A stretch of DNA of 64,000 nucleotides, taken from the NCBI GenBank assembly GCA_030435675.1, contig CM059623.1:4738012-4802011 (forward strand), given 5' to 3'. The position numbers and the translations under genes were made by a program. The notes under the pieces are model-generated. The model did no database searches and had not been told where the DNA came from. It was given only the letters and a program-made list of their open reading frames with translations. Source of the DNA: Steinernema hermaphroditum. Lineage: Eukaryota; Nematoda; Chromadorea; Rhabditida; Steinernematidae. Positions 45,266 to 55,314 of the stretch are shown here, in pieces (position 1 is the first letter of the stretch; each line of letters starts with the position of its first letter).

Positions 45266-46856
45266 ACACAACGAGTGAGCAAAGTCCTCTTGGACGCATC
45301 GAAAATGATTGTCAAGTTCTGCAAAGACATGGAGATCCGATCAGCTGACGTCGAACCTTCCGATGCCGAGCGCAAACTCCTATACATCGTCAACGACGCC
45401 ACTTATAAGCAAGCAGTGACTTGTGGCCCATCCTCCAACTCTGAGGCTCTGCATCACGGTCGACCCAGGCTGCCATCACCTCACAACAAGGAAACCGTTC
45501 GATGGAGGCGACACACATCTAGAGTTAGCAATCTTCCATTCTGACCTCTCCAATCATTGCAGCGAAGAGAAATCGAGACCGATCGAAGGAAGTTCCTACT
45601 GTTGTTCCAAGAATTCACACAGAAGTGGGCCATTGAGAACAAGATTGATCATTGCAAAACAGGTTTCTTGGCCGACTTGACTGCAATAATTGAGTCGGAT
45701 GAGTTTATAAGCGTTTCTACAACACTTAGTGAGGAAGAAATGAATGGTAAGTCGTCAAGGGAAGAGGCGTCGTCTCGCTTTCATTCTGATACACCCACGG
45801 AACATTAGGGGTGTACCGGAAAGAAAAAATCCGGCACCGAGTGCTTAGGGACAACTGAGGCACAGTAGATCTGCTAATCGATTGTTTCTTCTACCTTCAA
45901 ATTTAGCTTTAGCCATTTTAGGATATAGTTCTGAAACGATAAGGACGGCGGTCGCTGAATGCAAACGCTTCATGAAACATCTTGAATACGACAGGCACAG
46001 TGGGTGTTCACCTTCAAGGTAATTCGGCGCCGTTCACCCTTCTTGCTTTTGTCGCAGAGTTAGGAACTGTCCAGGCACAAAGCTTTCCTCCAATTCTGCA
46101 CAGAATTCGGTCGTTTTGCGATGTAGAGGATCAGACAATCAGATCGAGATTAAGGCGAAGAACGAGGAATCTGTGGGTGACTTGTCAGCCACCACACTCC
46201 TAAAGAAGCTCGGAGTGATCGAGCGTTTGTATGGATCCGCGCAGGTGTGAACACATTCAGTGCTCGAACTGTCGTTTAGGGGGTGACGCTTAAATTCTTC
46301 AATCTAGCGTTTGGCGAATGTGAAATACTCGAGAAACACGAAGTGTGCCCGGCGCGTTTCGTGGACGAACTCGGTTCTGACCTGGTCGTAGACCATGCTC
46401 TGCGACTGACGAGCCTCGTGAGATACACGATTTCGAACTTGTTGCAAGTAGCTCTGGAACGTTTCTTCAAAAAGTTTATCAGTTGCAGGATACTAAAGAA
46501 AACGATGGTGATCAACGTGTGCCAGGCGTTCTCGTCGAGCGATGTGGCCTTCTCGGTCATCGGCCCTGAGATCATATCGCTGACCGCCAAAGTCATAAGT
46601 TACAGCTCGAAAACATTTGCAATCATGATGTCCCTGAAGAACGTGCGTTGATCTCGTCTTCTCTCTTGAGCGCTCGTTGCAGAAATATGTCACATGGTGG
46701 AATGTGGTCATTTATCCAGGATCGCTGAGTGAAAAGTGCTGCATTTTAGTGACTTCACGTACACGCATTCTGTGCTACGACAGAAAAGAATCCGACGATC
46801 CTGACTATGTTTATGATTTTCCTAAACTCGCTGATATGTCGTTTCGGAAAATGTAA
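45266..46856 (+). CDS. Unrecognised protein, 6 exons, probably 5'-incomplete
   Basis: Exons: 45266-45415, 45563-45746, 45922-46018, 46058-46244, 46280-46642 and 46683-46856. Every junction agrees in phase (about 384 aa), with introns as short as 35, 39 and 40 nt. If a leader joins at the TTGCAG ending at 45265, the first ATG would be 45305 (MIVKFCKDMEIRSADVEP). It is largely helical (RRKFLLLFQEFTQKWAIENK, TIRTAVAECKRFMKHLEYDR), then more hydrophobic (FAIMMSLKNKYVTWWNVVIY), ending DMSFRKM at a TAA stop. I see no catalytic motif and no family match. Exon 2 could also splice in phase to 47667 of the next gene, so a longer alternative model exists. Confidence 0.5.
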
Positions 46857-47099
46857 ACTCACATGAAAAGAAGACATCTAAATTTGCTAAATTCTTATCC
46901 GCATACTGAAGTAGCCACCCAAAGGACCGGTGTGCCTTCGTGCCCTATGATGTCGCGGCACCTAACACATAGCTTATCTTCACTTTCATCATTTACTCTG
47001 GACTCCATGGCATTAGCTATCCAAGAAATCTTATAATGCACAAGGAAGGAACATAGAAAACACATAATCCTAGTCTAATAGAGGAACGAACAGGCATCA

Positions 47100-47200
47100 G
47101 CCAGAACATTTTAGCCTTGCATGACACCTAATTATAGACGAACAGAGAATGTCTCTTGCTGTCAGCTTCATTTCCGGTGCGGTGTTGATGTTGACCCTCA
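47100..47200 (-). repeat. Degenerate SINE-A fragment
   Basis: Shares GCCTTGCATGACACC, AGACGAACAGAGAATGTCTC and GGCTTCAT-like blocks, in reverse, with the SINE-A 3' half. Highly diverged. Confidence 0.45.
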
Positions 47201-47546
47201 TTGACATATTCTTACGGTTTTCTAGGTGTCGTAAAGCCTCATCCGTTCGGGCCACCCTGTGCAGTAAACGCACTGCTCTCTGAACACCACTCTCTTCCTA
47301 GACAAATACTTGTGCGATGCTGCACAGTGATGTCCAACCAGTTCACAACTCGTCGGCATCTCCGATCCAGTATCACTTTGCGATAAGGACGCAATGACGG
47401 GCGACAGTTAGTCACTATCGCTTGTGACGAAGCAGACTATCGATTGCTTTCGCCAGATCTCTAATGCCCGTTTTAAATGATTTAAGGTAGCCAGTGTGTC
47501 TCACAGACTATAGAGGTGACCTGCATAGAAAGAAGTTCGACGACCA

Positions 47547-48384
47547 ATGGGCAATCAGTTTTCTTCGACAAGTATCAGGGTCAATAACGGTATGTGATGT
47601 GGGATCTACTGCCATAATCTAGCCCAAAATTGCACATTAGATGTGAAAATTACTAATTTCTTTTAGATGCGCTCATTCGCTTGCAAAACAGTTTTTCGGC
47701 AGAGCAGAGGGAGCTGTGGAGCGAGTGTTTCATCGCTCCGCCGCCCCGGGCCCTTTCACGTTCTTCGATTGACTCCTCGTCTTCATCCAACACTCATCGA
47801 CTATTCGACATACGGGAAGAGCTGAGAACAGAGATCTCCACACGAAAAAGGCCAATAGACGGTACATAGAGAGAGTTTGTATGTGTCAGATCACTGTAGA
47901 TTTAGATTCTATAAGGTCACCTACTCCGGCGAAGAGATCGGCGCCTTCAGAAGAGGGTGCGAAACTGAGAACGAGGCTGATCGCCGCCAAACGAGATAGG
48001 GATTACCTGACGAAAAGGCGCGAGAGGGGCTTCGCCGAGGCGCGCGACAGTGTGGACAAGGACGTGAAGAGCCCGAACGGTTACTCGATCATCAAGTGTC
48101 TTCTTTGTGACGGTAACCACTTCACCAACAGCTGCTACGTCTACGAGTCGTACGCACAGAGGACCGAGCGCTGTATCCAGATGGACCTTTGTCCGACGTG
48201 TATGTTCCGGAAACACGACGGTGTGTGTCGCCTCTCGCACGACTGCCGGACCTGTCGGAAGGGGAGCCACGCGGCGGCGATGTGCAGCTGGCACGTGGAG
48301 CTCGACAACGAGATCAGGGAACTGGAGAAGGAGCTGAGTCGATTGGAGGACGGCGAGAGGTGGCGAGACGTTGAGAGGCGTTGA
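47547..48384 (+). CDS. Zinc-knuckle Gag-like protein with predicted myristoylation start, 3 exons
   Basis: Exons 47547-47589, 47667-47861 and 47906-48384 agree in phase and encode 238 aa. The start MGNQFSSTSIRVNN fits the N-myristoylation pattern (Gly2, Ser6). A Ser-rich segment and a basic/acidic helix (RTRLIAAKRDRDYLTKRRER) follow. The C-terminal half has the Cys/His cluster found in nematode BEL/Pao-type Gag proteins: CLLCDGNHFTNSC, CPTCMFRKHDGVC and CRTCRKGSHAAAMC, i.e. three tandem CCHC-like units. It ends in a coiled coil (LDNEIRELEKELSRLEDGER). No protease or polymerase follows, no LTRs were found nearby, and the gene has introns and its own AATAAA signal. A domesticated Gag-derived gene is likely; function unknown. 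Confidence 0.65.
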
Positions 48385-48499
48385 CTACGTATCGTACGTT
48401 GCGTTTGCGAGCGATTATACTCGAGATACACGAAACGTCGAAAGCGTAGAAACCGTGAACTAACATCCGTTCGCCGTTTTAGGCGAATACTCCCACAAC

Positions 48500-48505
48500 A
48501 ATAAA
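48500..48505 (+). promoter_or_regulatory. Polyadenylation signal of the zinc-knuckle gene
   Basis: AATAAA 115 bases after the stop codon at 48384. Confidence 0.5.
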
Positions 48506-48714
48506 CATTATGCGGAAAAATGTGTTTTAGCTGACTACACAACAGTGACAGACATGAGATCCATTCGTCTCCACAGACTTAGGAAATCTTAGAATGTTCG
48601 ATGTCGTGAGATGTGGTGCATGAGAGAGTAGCGGGGAGACACCGCTGAACTACGAGGCCTCTTTTCGTCCTGTAGCGATGATGGATTATGCGATAAACAG
48701 TCTTTACATTTGCC

Positions 48715-49040
48715 TCCCCCGCTCTCTCAGAAATGAGTTGAGTCGTTCTCGTTCGTTGTTCTTGGTACATGTTAAGGGGACCTTTTGGGCAGGACGAGGA
48801 ACCGAAGAAAAGGACGCATTTGAGCCAGTGTCAGAAAGACATAGAATAATGACCAACTCTATTTCCACTTTACGTTGGAATTGCCATTTTATGAGTTAAA
48901 TACAGAATTGAGCGTCGATAGTGGAGTCGGTGGCGATTGGCCGCTCTCTCAGAAATGAGTTGAGTGAGCGGTTGTTCTTGGGAGTCATCCTTGGCACAAG
49001 TTAGGGAGGCGTTTAGGGGAGGACAAGGAACCGAAAAATA
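48715..49040 (+). repeat. Two copies of a SINE-B-related 5' segment
   Basis: The motif GCTCTCTCAGAAATGAGTTG occurs at about 48720 and 48944. Each copy is followed by related sequence (CGGTTGTTCTTGG..., GGACGAGGAACCGAA or GGACAAGGAACCGAA). It resembles the SINE-B head (CTGAGCCGAATGAGTTGAGT near 51410), suggesting a sub-family or decayed copies. Confidence 0.5.
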
Positions 49041-50852
49041 ATAATTTGTGAAATTTAGCGTCAATAGTAGAATGACAGTAGACAGAGATTAGCATTGCCA
49101 CGCTCATAGATACACGGACTGTTCTCCGTCGCGTGTCTTCTCAAGGAAGTCCTGTGTGGTGCCGACAGCGTGTCCAACTTTCTTTTGTGTTTTGTAGTTT
49201 GCGTTTCCTTTTTTCCTCTCATCTTCTTTTGCTCTTGACTCACACTAAAACTTTTGCTCGTTGATATACGACTCTTCTTGCTGGTTTCTATCCTTGTTCG
49301 TTTCGCTGCGGTCATCCTCAACCCGGACAAGAATGCAGTCAAGTTGGGGTTCTAAATTTTAAAGGGAATGTGATGTCCACAAGCAGTAAAATTATCTTAT
49401 TTGAAGTTGTCAACGCAGAAAACGGTGTGTTGCGTGGTTTTAGCCGGTTTTCTGGCAATTTTCATTAAGAAAATCCCGACGTTTCTCCAAAGCTAAAATT
49501 CTTAACTCAGTCTGACCCTTATCCCTCTGCAACATTTGAACTCTTCAGAATGATTGCCTCCTATCTCCGAGAGGAGCGACAACGACATTTTGGGAAGATA
49601 GGCAAGAATAGGTGTCCTTTCCCGCATTGGCCACAAAATTTCACTCGGGACAGAGTTTCCGTCAAAATCATGAAAAAAACAGGGTTTCTTCCTCTTCAGC
49701 GCTGAAAACGCACTTTTCTCCGCTCAGAAGTCGAATTTGTAAAATCCAACAGGTGAATCGACGGCAAATTTTTTGTTGAGCATTTTGTGCCCAGCTTGAG
49801 CCCAACTCACTGAGATTCAGTGCGCATTAAAAAACTCTATCCATTTGTACATGGAAGCATTTTGGCGATACATTACGACGATGTTTATTGTCATGAATCG
49901 TCCATTTCTCCGCGATGCCTTTGGCGGAAATCGTGCACTAGAGTGTGGCGAGTATTTTGCGCATAGACGAAATTATGTGGCTGGCCAAAAGTTACAAGGT
50001 TTCTTCAAACTGCTTTTCAATCGGAAACGACGTGCGCCTTTTACTTCGTCGCAGGACCCAAGACACGCGTGCCGCAGGAAACGAAGGCGAACGGAAGGGT
50101 ATTCAGCGTTGCAGGACCAAAAGAATTGGGATCGACGTTGCATTGAGTGATTTTGTTGGTGCGTATTTTGAAGTTCAGGCTTTTTTCGATTGATCACCGT
50201 TGTTGCGATTGTTGCTGCGTTTATTCCGTCAGTTCGAACTAGAGTTGGCTTCGTTTTGATTGCTGTTCGTCTCGAGGGACGCTTGGTATTGTCGATTGTC
50301 AGAATTGGATCGGCATATCTTTCGGTTGTATTTGCTGTAACGGGTCCGCTCCGCCTGGAAAGTTGCAGCTGTCATATCCGCGATAGAAACTACTTGTGTG
50401 TGAGTTGACTGCGTCGAAACCGGAGCAGCTCTGTTTTACTCCATCGATATCGGAGTTTTGCTTGGTCAGATATCGGTATATGCAACGTGCAGTGCGCGTG
50501 TATTTCTCTCGGATTTTGCAAACCGCTTTGCGCAATCGGTCTGAACTTTTGTGGCAGAAGAGTCACACGCCGATTGTTTGGCGAACACATCTCAAATTGT
50601 ATCACTCGGCGCCGGTGGCAGCGAATAGCGCGTGCGGATTATCAAGCCTTTATCTACTCTAGGTTATCTACTCTAGTGGGTCCGCTGTATTGGTGGACAG
50701 CTTGGGTAGCAATAATAGTCCTGTTAAAGACCCTTTGGATAATCCTCCAACCACTCATCTGGGAACTGAGCTTGGGGATGCAAACCTTCCAGAGCAAACT
50801 CTTTGGACCCTATCGCGCGACGATCATTCCCAGCCGGGGCAAAATGCCCACT
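49041..50852. other. Unassigned stretch
   Basis: Several 70-100-codon frames (for example 49845-50193 in two overlapping frames) overlap without splice or domain support. No gene is called. The last part leads into dispersed repeat R. Confidence 0.4.
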
Positions 50853-52020
50853 TCATGGTCCGCGAAGCACCAACTGGGTATCCGAAACACCGAACCTTCG
50901 ACAACCTCTCCGAGGGACTATTTCTTTGATAGGCAGTGTTCTGTCTCAGCTACGCTTACAGCAGGAACTGAGCTTCCAAGCGCACATGCCGGTCTCTTCT
51001 TGTAATGTCACAGTGGGGGTAAATTCCAAGAAGATTAAAAATTTGGCCAAAAAGCAGTTGGCGGCAAAGTAACTAAACTTTCTTCTCGATTTAACTAACT
51101 CTAACTAAGAATGTGCAGTCAACATGGACGGCCAGCTAAGGTGCTTCCATGCCACAGTCACTACTAACTTCCGGTCTCTTGATCCACCGGCGCAACTCAT
51201 TGGCCACTACTTTTATTGGTATTTCCAAATAAAAATCTTTTCCTTTATTTTTCGTGACTGCTAAGGTCAAGTGGGTTCTAGGCATATGATCCCTAGAAGT
51301 ACATGATGATATGGATAAAGAAGAGAAGTCAACTATTGTCAGCTATCCCAGGTTACTCCCAGCGATCGGTCGGGTCGCCCACTCGCTCTCTCTCTCTGAG
51401 GCTGTCTGAGCCGAATGAGTTGAGTGAGCGGTCGTTCTCGGACGTCGTTGTTGGCGCAATGATCGCCCCGGCTCCCAGAAGGCCTGGAACACCAGGGAGC
51501 CGTAGTTCCGCCGTCTTGCCAAGAAGCTAGTCACTGCCGCCCGACTCCACTCGCGCCGCCAGAGAAGTCGAAGTCCCGCTGAAAGTCCGCGCAGCCAGTC
51601 TGATGGTTCCCGGTTCGTCCGTTGTGCTCCACCGACGCGTTTCATCCGGATGCCGTTCTTCGTGTGTCTCCCGCGGGAACTGCCGAAGAAGCTATTCAAC
51701 TCCGACGTCCGCGCCGCCACCCGAGTTGAAGACAGATGCACTGTGCTCCACCGTCACCGGAATCAGCTCTTTGCATCTCTGATCCCCGCGCACACTGATG
51801 GGATCGCCGTGCTCTACTCTGATGTGCCGAAGCCAGAAGAAAACCGACGACTACGGAGTGACAATGTGTTTCTTGTACATATATATGACGTCTCGCAAGG
51901 CGTAAGCCTTAGATACGAGAAATAAACTCGTAAACTCGTCAACTATTGTGCCGCGGCAGAACCAGGTTGAAAAGGTGATGCTGCACTGTCTTATATGCGG
52001 TATTATAGATACGTGTGGGA
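50853..52020 (+). repeat. Dispersed repeat R, copy 2, split by a SINE-B
   Basis: Corresponds to 16906-17510 but is interrupted by a 598-bp SINE-B at 51340-51937. The shared terminal frame (NLRQPLRGTISLIGSVLSQL... ending before about 51070) and the downstream AATAAAAATC / TTTTTCGTGACTGCT blocks are conserved. On the right of the SINE the repeat resumes at GTGCCGCGGCAGAACCAGGT. Confidence 0.7.
51340..51937 (+). mobile_element. SINE-B, complete copy with 12-bp target duplication
   Basis: Flanked by GTCAACTATTGT at 51328-51339 and 51938-51949. Copy 1 of repeat R has the uninterrupted site (17432-17450 region), which proves the boundaries. The element starts CAGCTATCCCAGGTTACTCC and ends in an (A)ATAAACTCGTAAACTC tail like that of SINE-A. 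Its head block CTCTCTGAGGCTGTCTGAGC recurs in the other SINE-B copies. Confidence 0.9.
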
Positions 52021-52786
52021 CATAAATTCGTGTTCCTCGTCCTTTTTTGATCTAGGATTGTTGTTCGCCCTGCTACTTTTCTCCTTACCCCTCAGACAAA
52101 ATGGTATCCCAAAATGACCGTTTTGCTGTCATCACCCATCACAAGCGCGGAATGCCGATTCCGAACATTGAAAACTTAATCAAATTCCAACTTTGATCTG
52201 AAATGGCGAGCATTACCCGAAACTGCTTCTGGACGGCGTGGTGAAATCCAGGGCCCTAGATCTGTCCAGTTTCAGCAGGACTGGGTGACTACAGCATGGA
52301 GCCAGGGACACCTTGTCTTATCACAGCCAACCAGGTGAAGGAAGGATGTTGGGTCTGGTGGAATGATGTTTTACATTTGTTTTACCGTACACCATTCGAA
52401 AGAGCCTGGAAAATGATGACGGACAGCTTGTATTCCGAAATCAGTCGGCGAAAACTTTCAAATTTTTCCGAAGCAAAATAATAAGTGTAATTTTTTTTTT
52501 AATTTCGCCGGGCCATATTGATAGCCTCACCCTGTGGAAAACCCGCTGTATGCATCATAAATGAACAATGCAGCAACGTGAAATAGTAATTAATGCTAAC
52601 TAATTCCACGCTCTTTCTAACGCCTTTTCGGTCAAAGTCACACCGAAGCCTGAAACCGGAAAAACACCAGATGAGGCTATCTTTATGGCCCATACTGTAC
52701 ATACGAGGGAACATTTCGACCTCTCGTCGTCCTCTCGACCTCCCGATCACTGCGAACGGTTGACATTTTCCTTAGTATGCATTGGG
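52021..52786. other. Unassigned stretch
   Basis: No gene or repeat recognised. Confidence 0.4.
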
Positions 52787-53480
52787 CGGACGGTCCCGTT
52801 CTTGACTGTTTCCCAAACAAGTAAGCAATCGTCGCAAAAATAACCCATATCAGCAAACATTTCATACATTTACTTTGCACAATCGCAATCGGTAACAGTG
52901 AAGGCTGGACCGAGTGTCAGGCAAGGCCAACTCACAGTGAAATACGTAATTACGTAAACAAGAGTCGGAGTTCTTTTGTATGTGGCAGATACTCTTCTTC
53001 TTCTTCACCTTCGCCCAGTCCTGCGCAGTCGAATAGCATCTAAACTTAGTGGCTGTCGTCCAGGGTCCCTTCTGGGATGACCCTGTAATGTCTTGACAGT
53101 TTTTTGAACATTCTCGGGAAGAAAAGATATTTCCTTGCAATGGGATCGAATGTTTCTGGACATGTTTTGCAATTATGAAAATTACAAACAAACAATTACA
53201 AACAAAAAAAATTGTGCAATGTTGTCCTCCAAAACTTGCTCTCACCGTTCCACAAGTTTGAACCAGAACAAGAACAGCATGTAAATTTCGTAGCTGTCGT
53301 ATAGGATCCCTTCCTAGATGAAACCCATTTTTCCTGGGGCTTTTGTAGGAGGCTTCAAGACGGGCATTCTTTACTGTTTCCCGAACAAATAAGCAATCGT
53401 CGCAAAGAATTATATATTTCACGCATCTATTTTACAGAATCTCAATTGGCAATAGTGAAGGCTGAGCCGAGTGTCAATCG
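52787..53480 (-). repeat. Tandem partial duplicates of the 3' end of F-box-like gene B
   Basis: 52920-53160 closely matches 53490-53725 (for example CATTCTCGGGAAGAAAAGAT, GTCCAGGGTCCCTTCTGGGA). A further diverged piece lies at 53255-53340. The segment TTTCCCRAACAARTAAGCAATCGTCG appears at 52799 and 53378. The unit is roughly 560 bp. Frames are broken, so these are non-coding or pseudogenic copies. Confidence 0.7.
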
Positions 53481-53511
53481 TAGTCAACAACGGGAACAGT
53501 GAAATACATAA

Positions 53512-54450
53512 TCACGTAAACAAGAGTCGGAGTTCCCTTGTTTGTGGTAGATAGGCCTCCTCTTCTTCGCCTTTTCCCAGTCCTGCGCAGTCGAAGAGCA
53601 TGTAAACCTGGTGGTTGTCGTCCAGGGTCCCTTCTGGGATGACTCTGTAGGGACTTGACGGTTTTTTGAACATTCTCGGGAAGAAAAGATATTTCCTTGC
53701 AATGGGATTGAATGTTTCTGTACGACAAAGTTCCAGTTTGCCCCTCACTACGGGCATTAGGCTGCTATCCCGTCGTCGTTCATCCTGGAACCACAAATCC
53801 TTACCCACAACTTTTCCCAAGTTGCTCGAACAGAACGCCAAAAGTTCTTCCAGCACATCGGCGGTCTCCAGCCACACTGTTCGAATACTATCCTGACAGA
53901 GGGCGATTTTTATCATTTCGACCGCTCTTTCAGTCTGTGCCCAATCGTGCAGATTTAGTTGGGTCAGATTCCCATTTCGCACGAGCTCTTCACAAAGCTC
54001 GATCGACGAATCACTCAACATCGTACCGATATTAAGCAGTGTCAGTTGCTTCCACGACAACGCAGCGTCGACCAACTCTCGGCTGATCGTCTCCTGTTCC
54101 AGCATGAGCTCATATGAGGCGTACGGGTTTCTGATGTGATCTGCAACCTCTCGAGGAACCTTTGAGTTAGCGAAAAGAAGTATGGCTACGCGTGAAATAT
54201 ACTGATCATTCTTGGGATCACCGTCGCAAGGTCTTATTTCATCTTTTAACCAGTAAAAAAGGTAATCCCCAAACACTCTATCTTTGTCCAAGCAAATAGC
54301 GTGAAGGCATGTGTTCTCATGCATGAAACGCGCGAAGATTCCAAAGTTGCCGGACAGGGGAATCGCGTATTGAAAGAACGGGTAGGGACTGCGCGTGCTT
54401 TGTGAGAGTCGGAAGAGTGCCTCGTAGAACACGGCTGGAAGGTCATTCAT
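53512..54450 (-). CDS. F-box/LRR-like nematode family protein (gene B)
   Basis: A single open frame from ATG 54450 (MNDLPAVFYEALFRLSQSTR) to a stop at 53512, 312 aa. The short MNDLP..F start resembles an F-box-like helix and matches the opening of gene A (MDTVPYDF). The body has leucine-rich repeat-like segments (WKQLTLLNIGTMLSDSSIEL, GNLTQLNLHDWAQTE) and a C-terminal FNPIARKYLFFPRMF block. Relatives act as substrate adaptors in Cullin-RING ubiquitin ligases and expand rapidly in nematodes; that role is inferred here. Its 3' end has been duplicated in tandem downstream (52787-53480). Intact start and stop suggest it may still be functional. Confidence 0.6.
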   Translation of the reverse strand: MNDLPAVFYEALFRLSQSTRSPYPFFQYAIPLSGNFGIFARFMHENTCLHAICLDKDRVFGDYLFYWLKDEIRPCDGDPKNDQYISRVAILLFANSKVPREVADHIRNPYASYELMLEQETISRELVDAALSWKQLTLLNIGTMLSDSSIELCEELVRNGNLTQLNLHDWAQTERAVEMIKIALCQDSIRTVWLETADVLEELLAFCSSNLGKVVGKDLWFQDERRRDSSLMPVVRGKLELCRTETFNPIARKYLFFPRMFKKPSSPYRVIPEGTLDDNHQVYMLFDCAGLGKGEEEEAYLPQTRELRLLFT

Positions 54451-54552
54451 TGTCGATGCAATGTGCAGAAGTGTTGCTGCATGCCTAAAAATGATAGTTC
54501 AATCCCCCAAAGCATCGCAATATTCCTATCGTCGCCGAAGCGCGATGTGACT

Positions 54553-54891
54553 TCAGACGAACGTGCGAAGAAAGGGACATTGAAGGTTTATCGCGTCGAG
54601 ACCAAATAACTGATTGATACTCAGCGCACCCGTTGTTTGATAACTTGTTTTTAACCGTTCCTGTTCTTCTTGCGAGTTGATTTGTGTTATAAACCTAACC
54701 CTATTTTTCTCGCGTATCTCAAGTCCCGCGTGGCAAGACAATAGGCGAGCCTTCACTTTAATTCCAAGGAGTATTCGAAAGGCGTAACAAGTATCATTTA
54801 CGCATGGGGAATTGTCCATCACTTGTTGAACAACGAGTGCTTCCAAATCGCCTCCAAATCCCCCGCCCCTATACAGCAGCATTCTTCTCAT
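54553..54891 (-). CDS. Hypothetical 112-aa protein or upstream exon
   Basis: An open frame from ATG 54891 (MRRMLLYRGGGFGGDLEALV) to a stop at 54553, about 100 bases upstream of gene B on the same strand. Composition is protein-like (NDTCYAFRILLGIKVKARLL, SYQTTGALSINQLFGLDAIN), but no motif is recognised. It may be a small gene or a relic of a neighbouring family member. Confidence 0.3.
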   Translation of the reverse strand: MRRMLLYRGGGFGGDLEALVVQQVMDNSPCVNDTCYAFRILLGIKVKARLLSCHAGLEIREKNRVRFITQINSQEEQERLKTSYQTTGALSINQLFGLDAINLQCPFLRTFV

Positions 54892-55314
54892 TCGCCTTGT
54901 AGCATTTCAGCCCTTTCTACTTTCTACAATACAGTACTCAAATATATGCACATATTTGAGCGTTTTTGAGCGTATCGCGTCAAGAATACTGTTCCTCGAG
55001 CAGGCTTACAAATTAATAGTTGAATTATCATGATCAAACTATGAGAGGAGTGCGGATCGCGAATTCAAAAGAGTGGATGCTAGGGATGCCAGTGAATCCT
55101 AGGACTATATCAGCAAAGTGGCGAACGCCTGCGTAGGGAGGAAATTTTTTTGTTTCTTGATAGCCATTATCGTTACTCCTTCTTGAAATTCAGAGCACAC
55201 GTTGTCAATACCCGCACCTAATAACTATTGATTTGTTCAATAAGGTTCAGAAACATTTTGTTTCAACTATCGTTAATCAAGAATGTATAGACATTAACCA
55301 AGAATCCCCTATAT
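54892..55314. other. Unassigned stretch before the VNTR element
   Basis: No gene or repeat recognised. Confidence 0.4.

Noticed and set aside
45747..47666. The zinc-knuckle gene starting at 45266 through a 1.9-kb intron
   Set aside because: Phase also permits it, but the intervening exons form a complete gene with its own stop at 46856, and a better first exon with an ATG exists at 47547.
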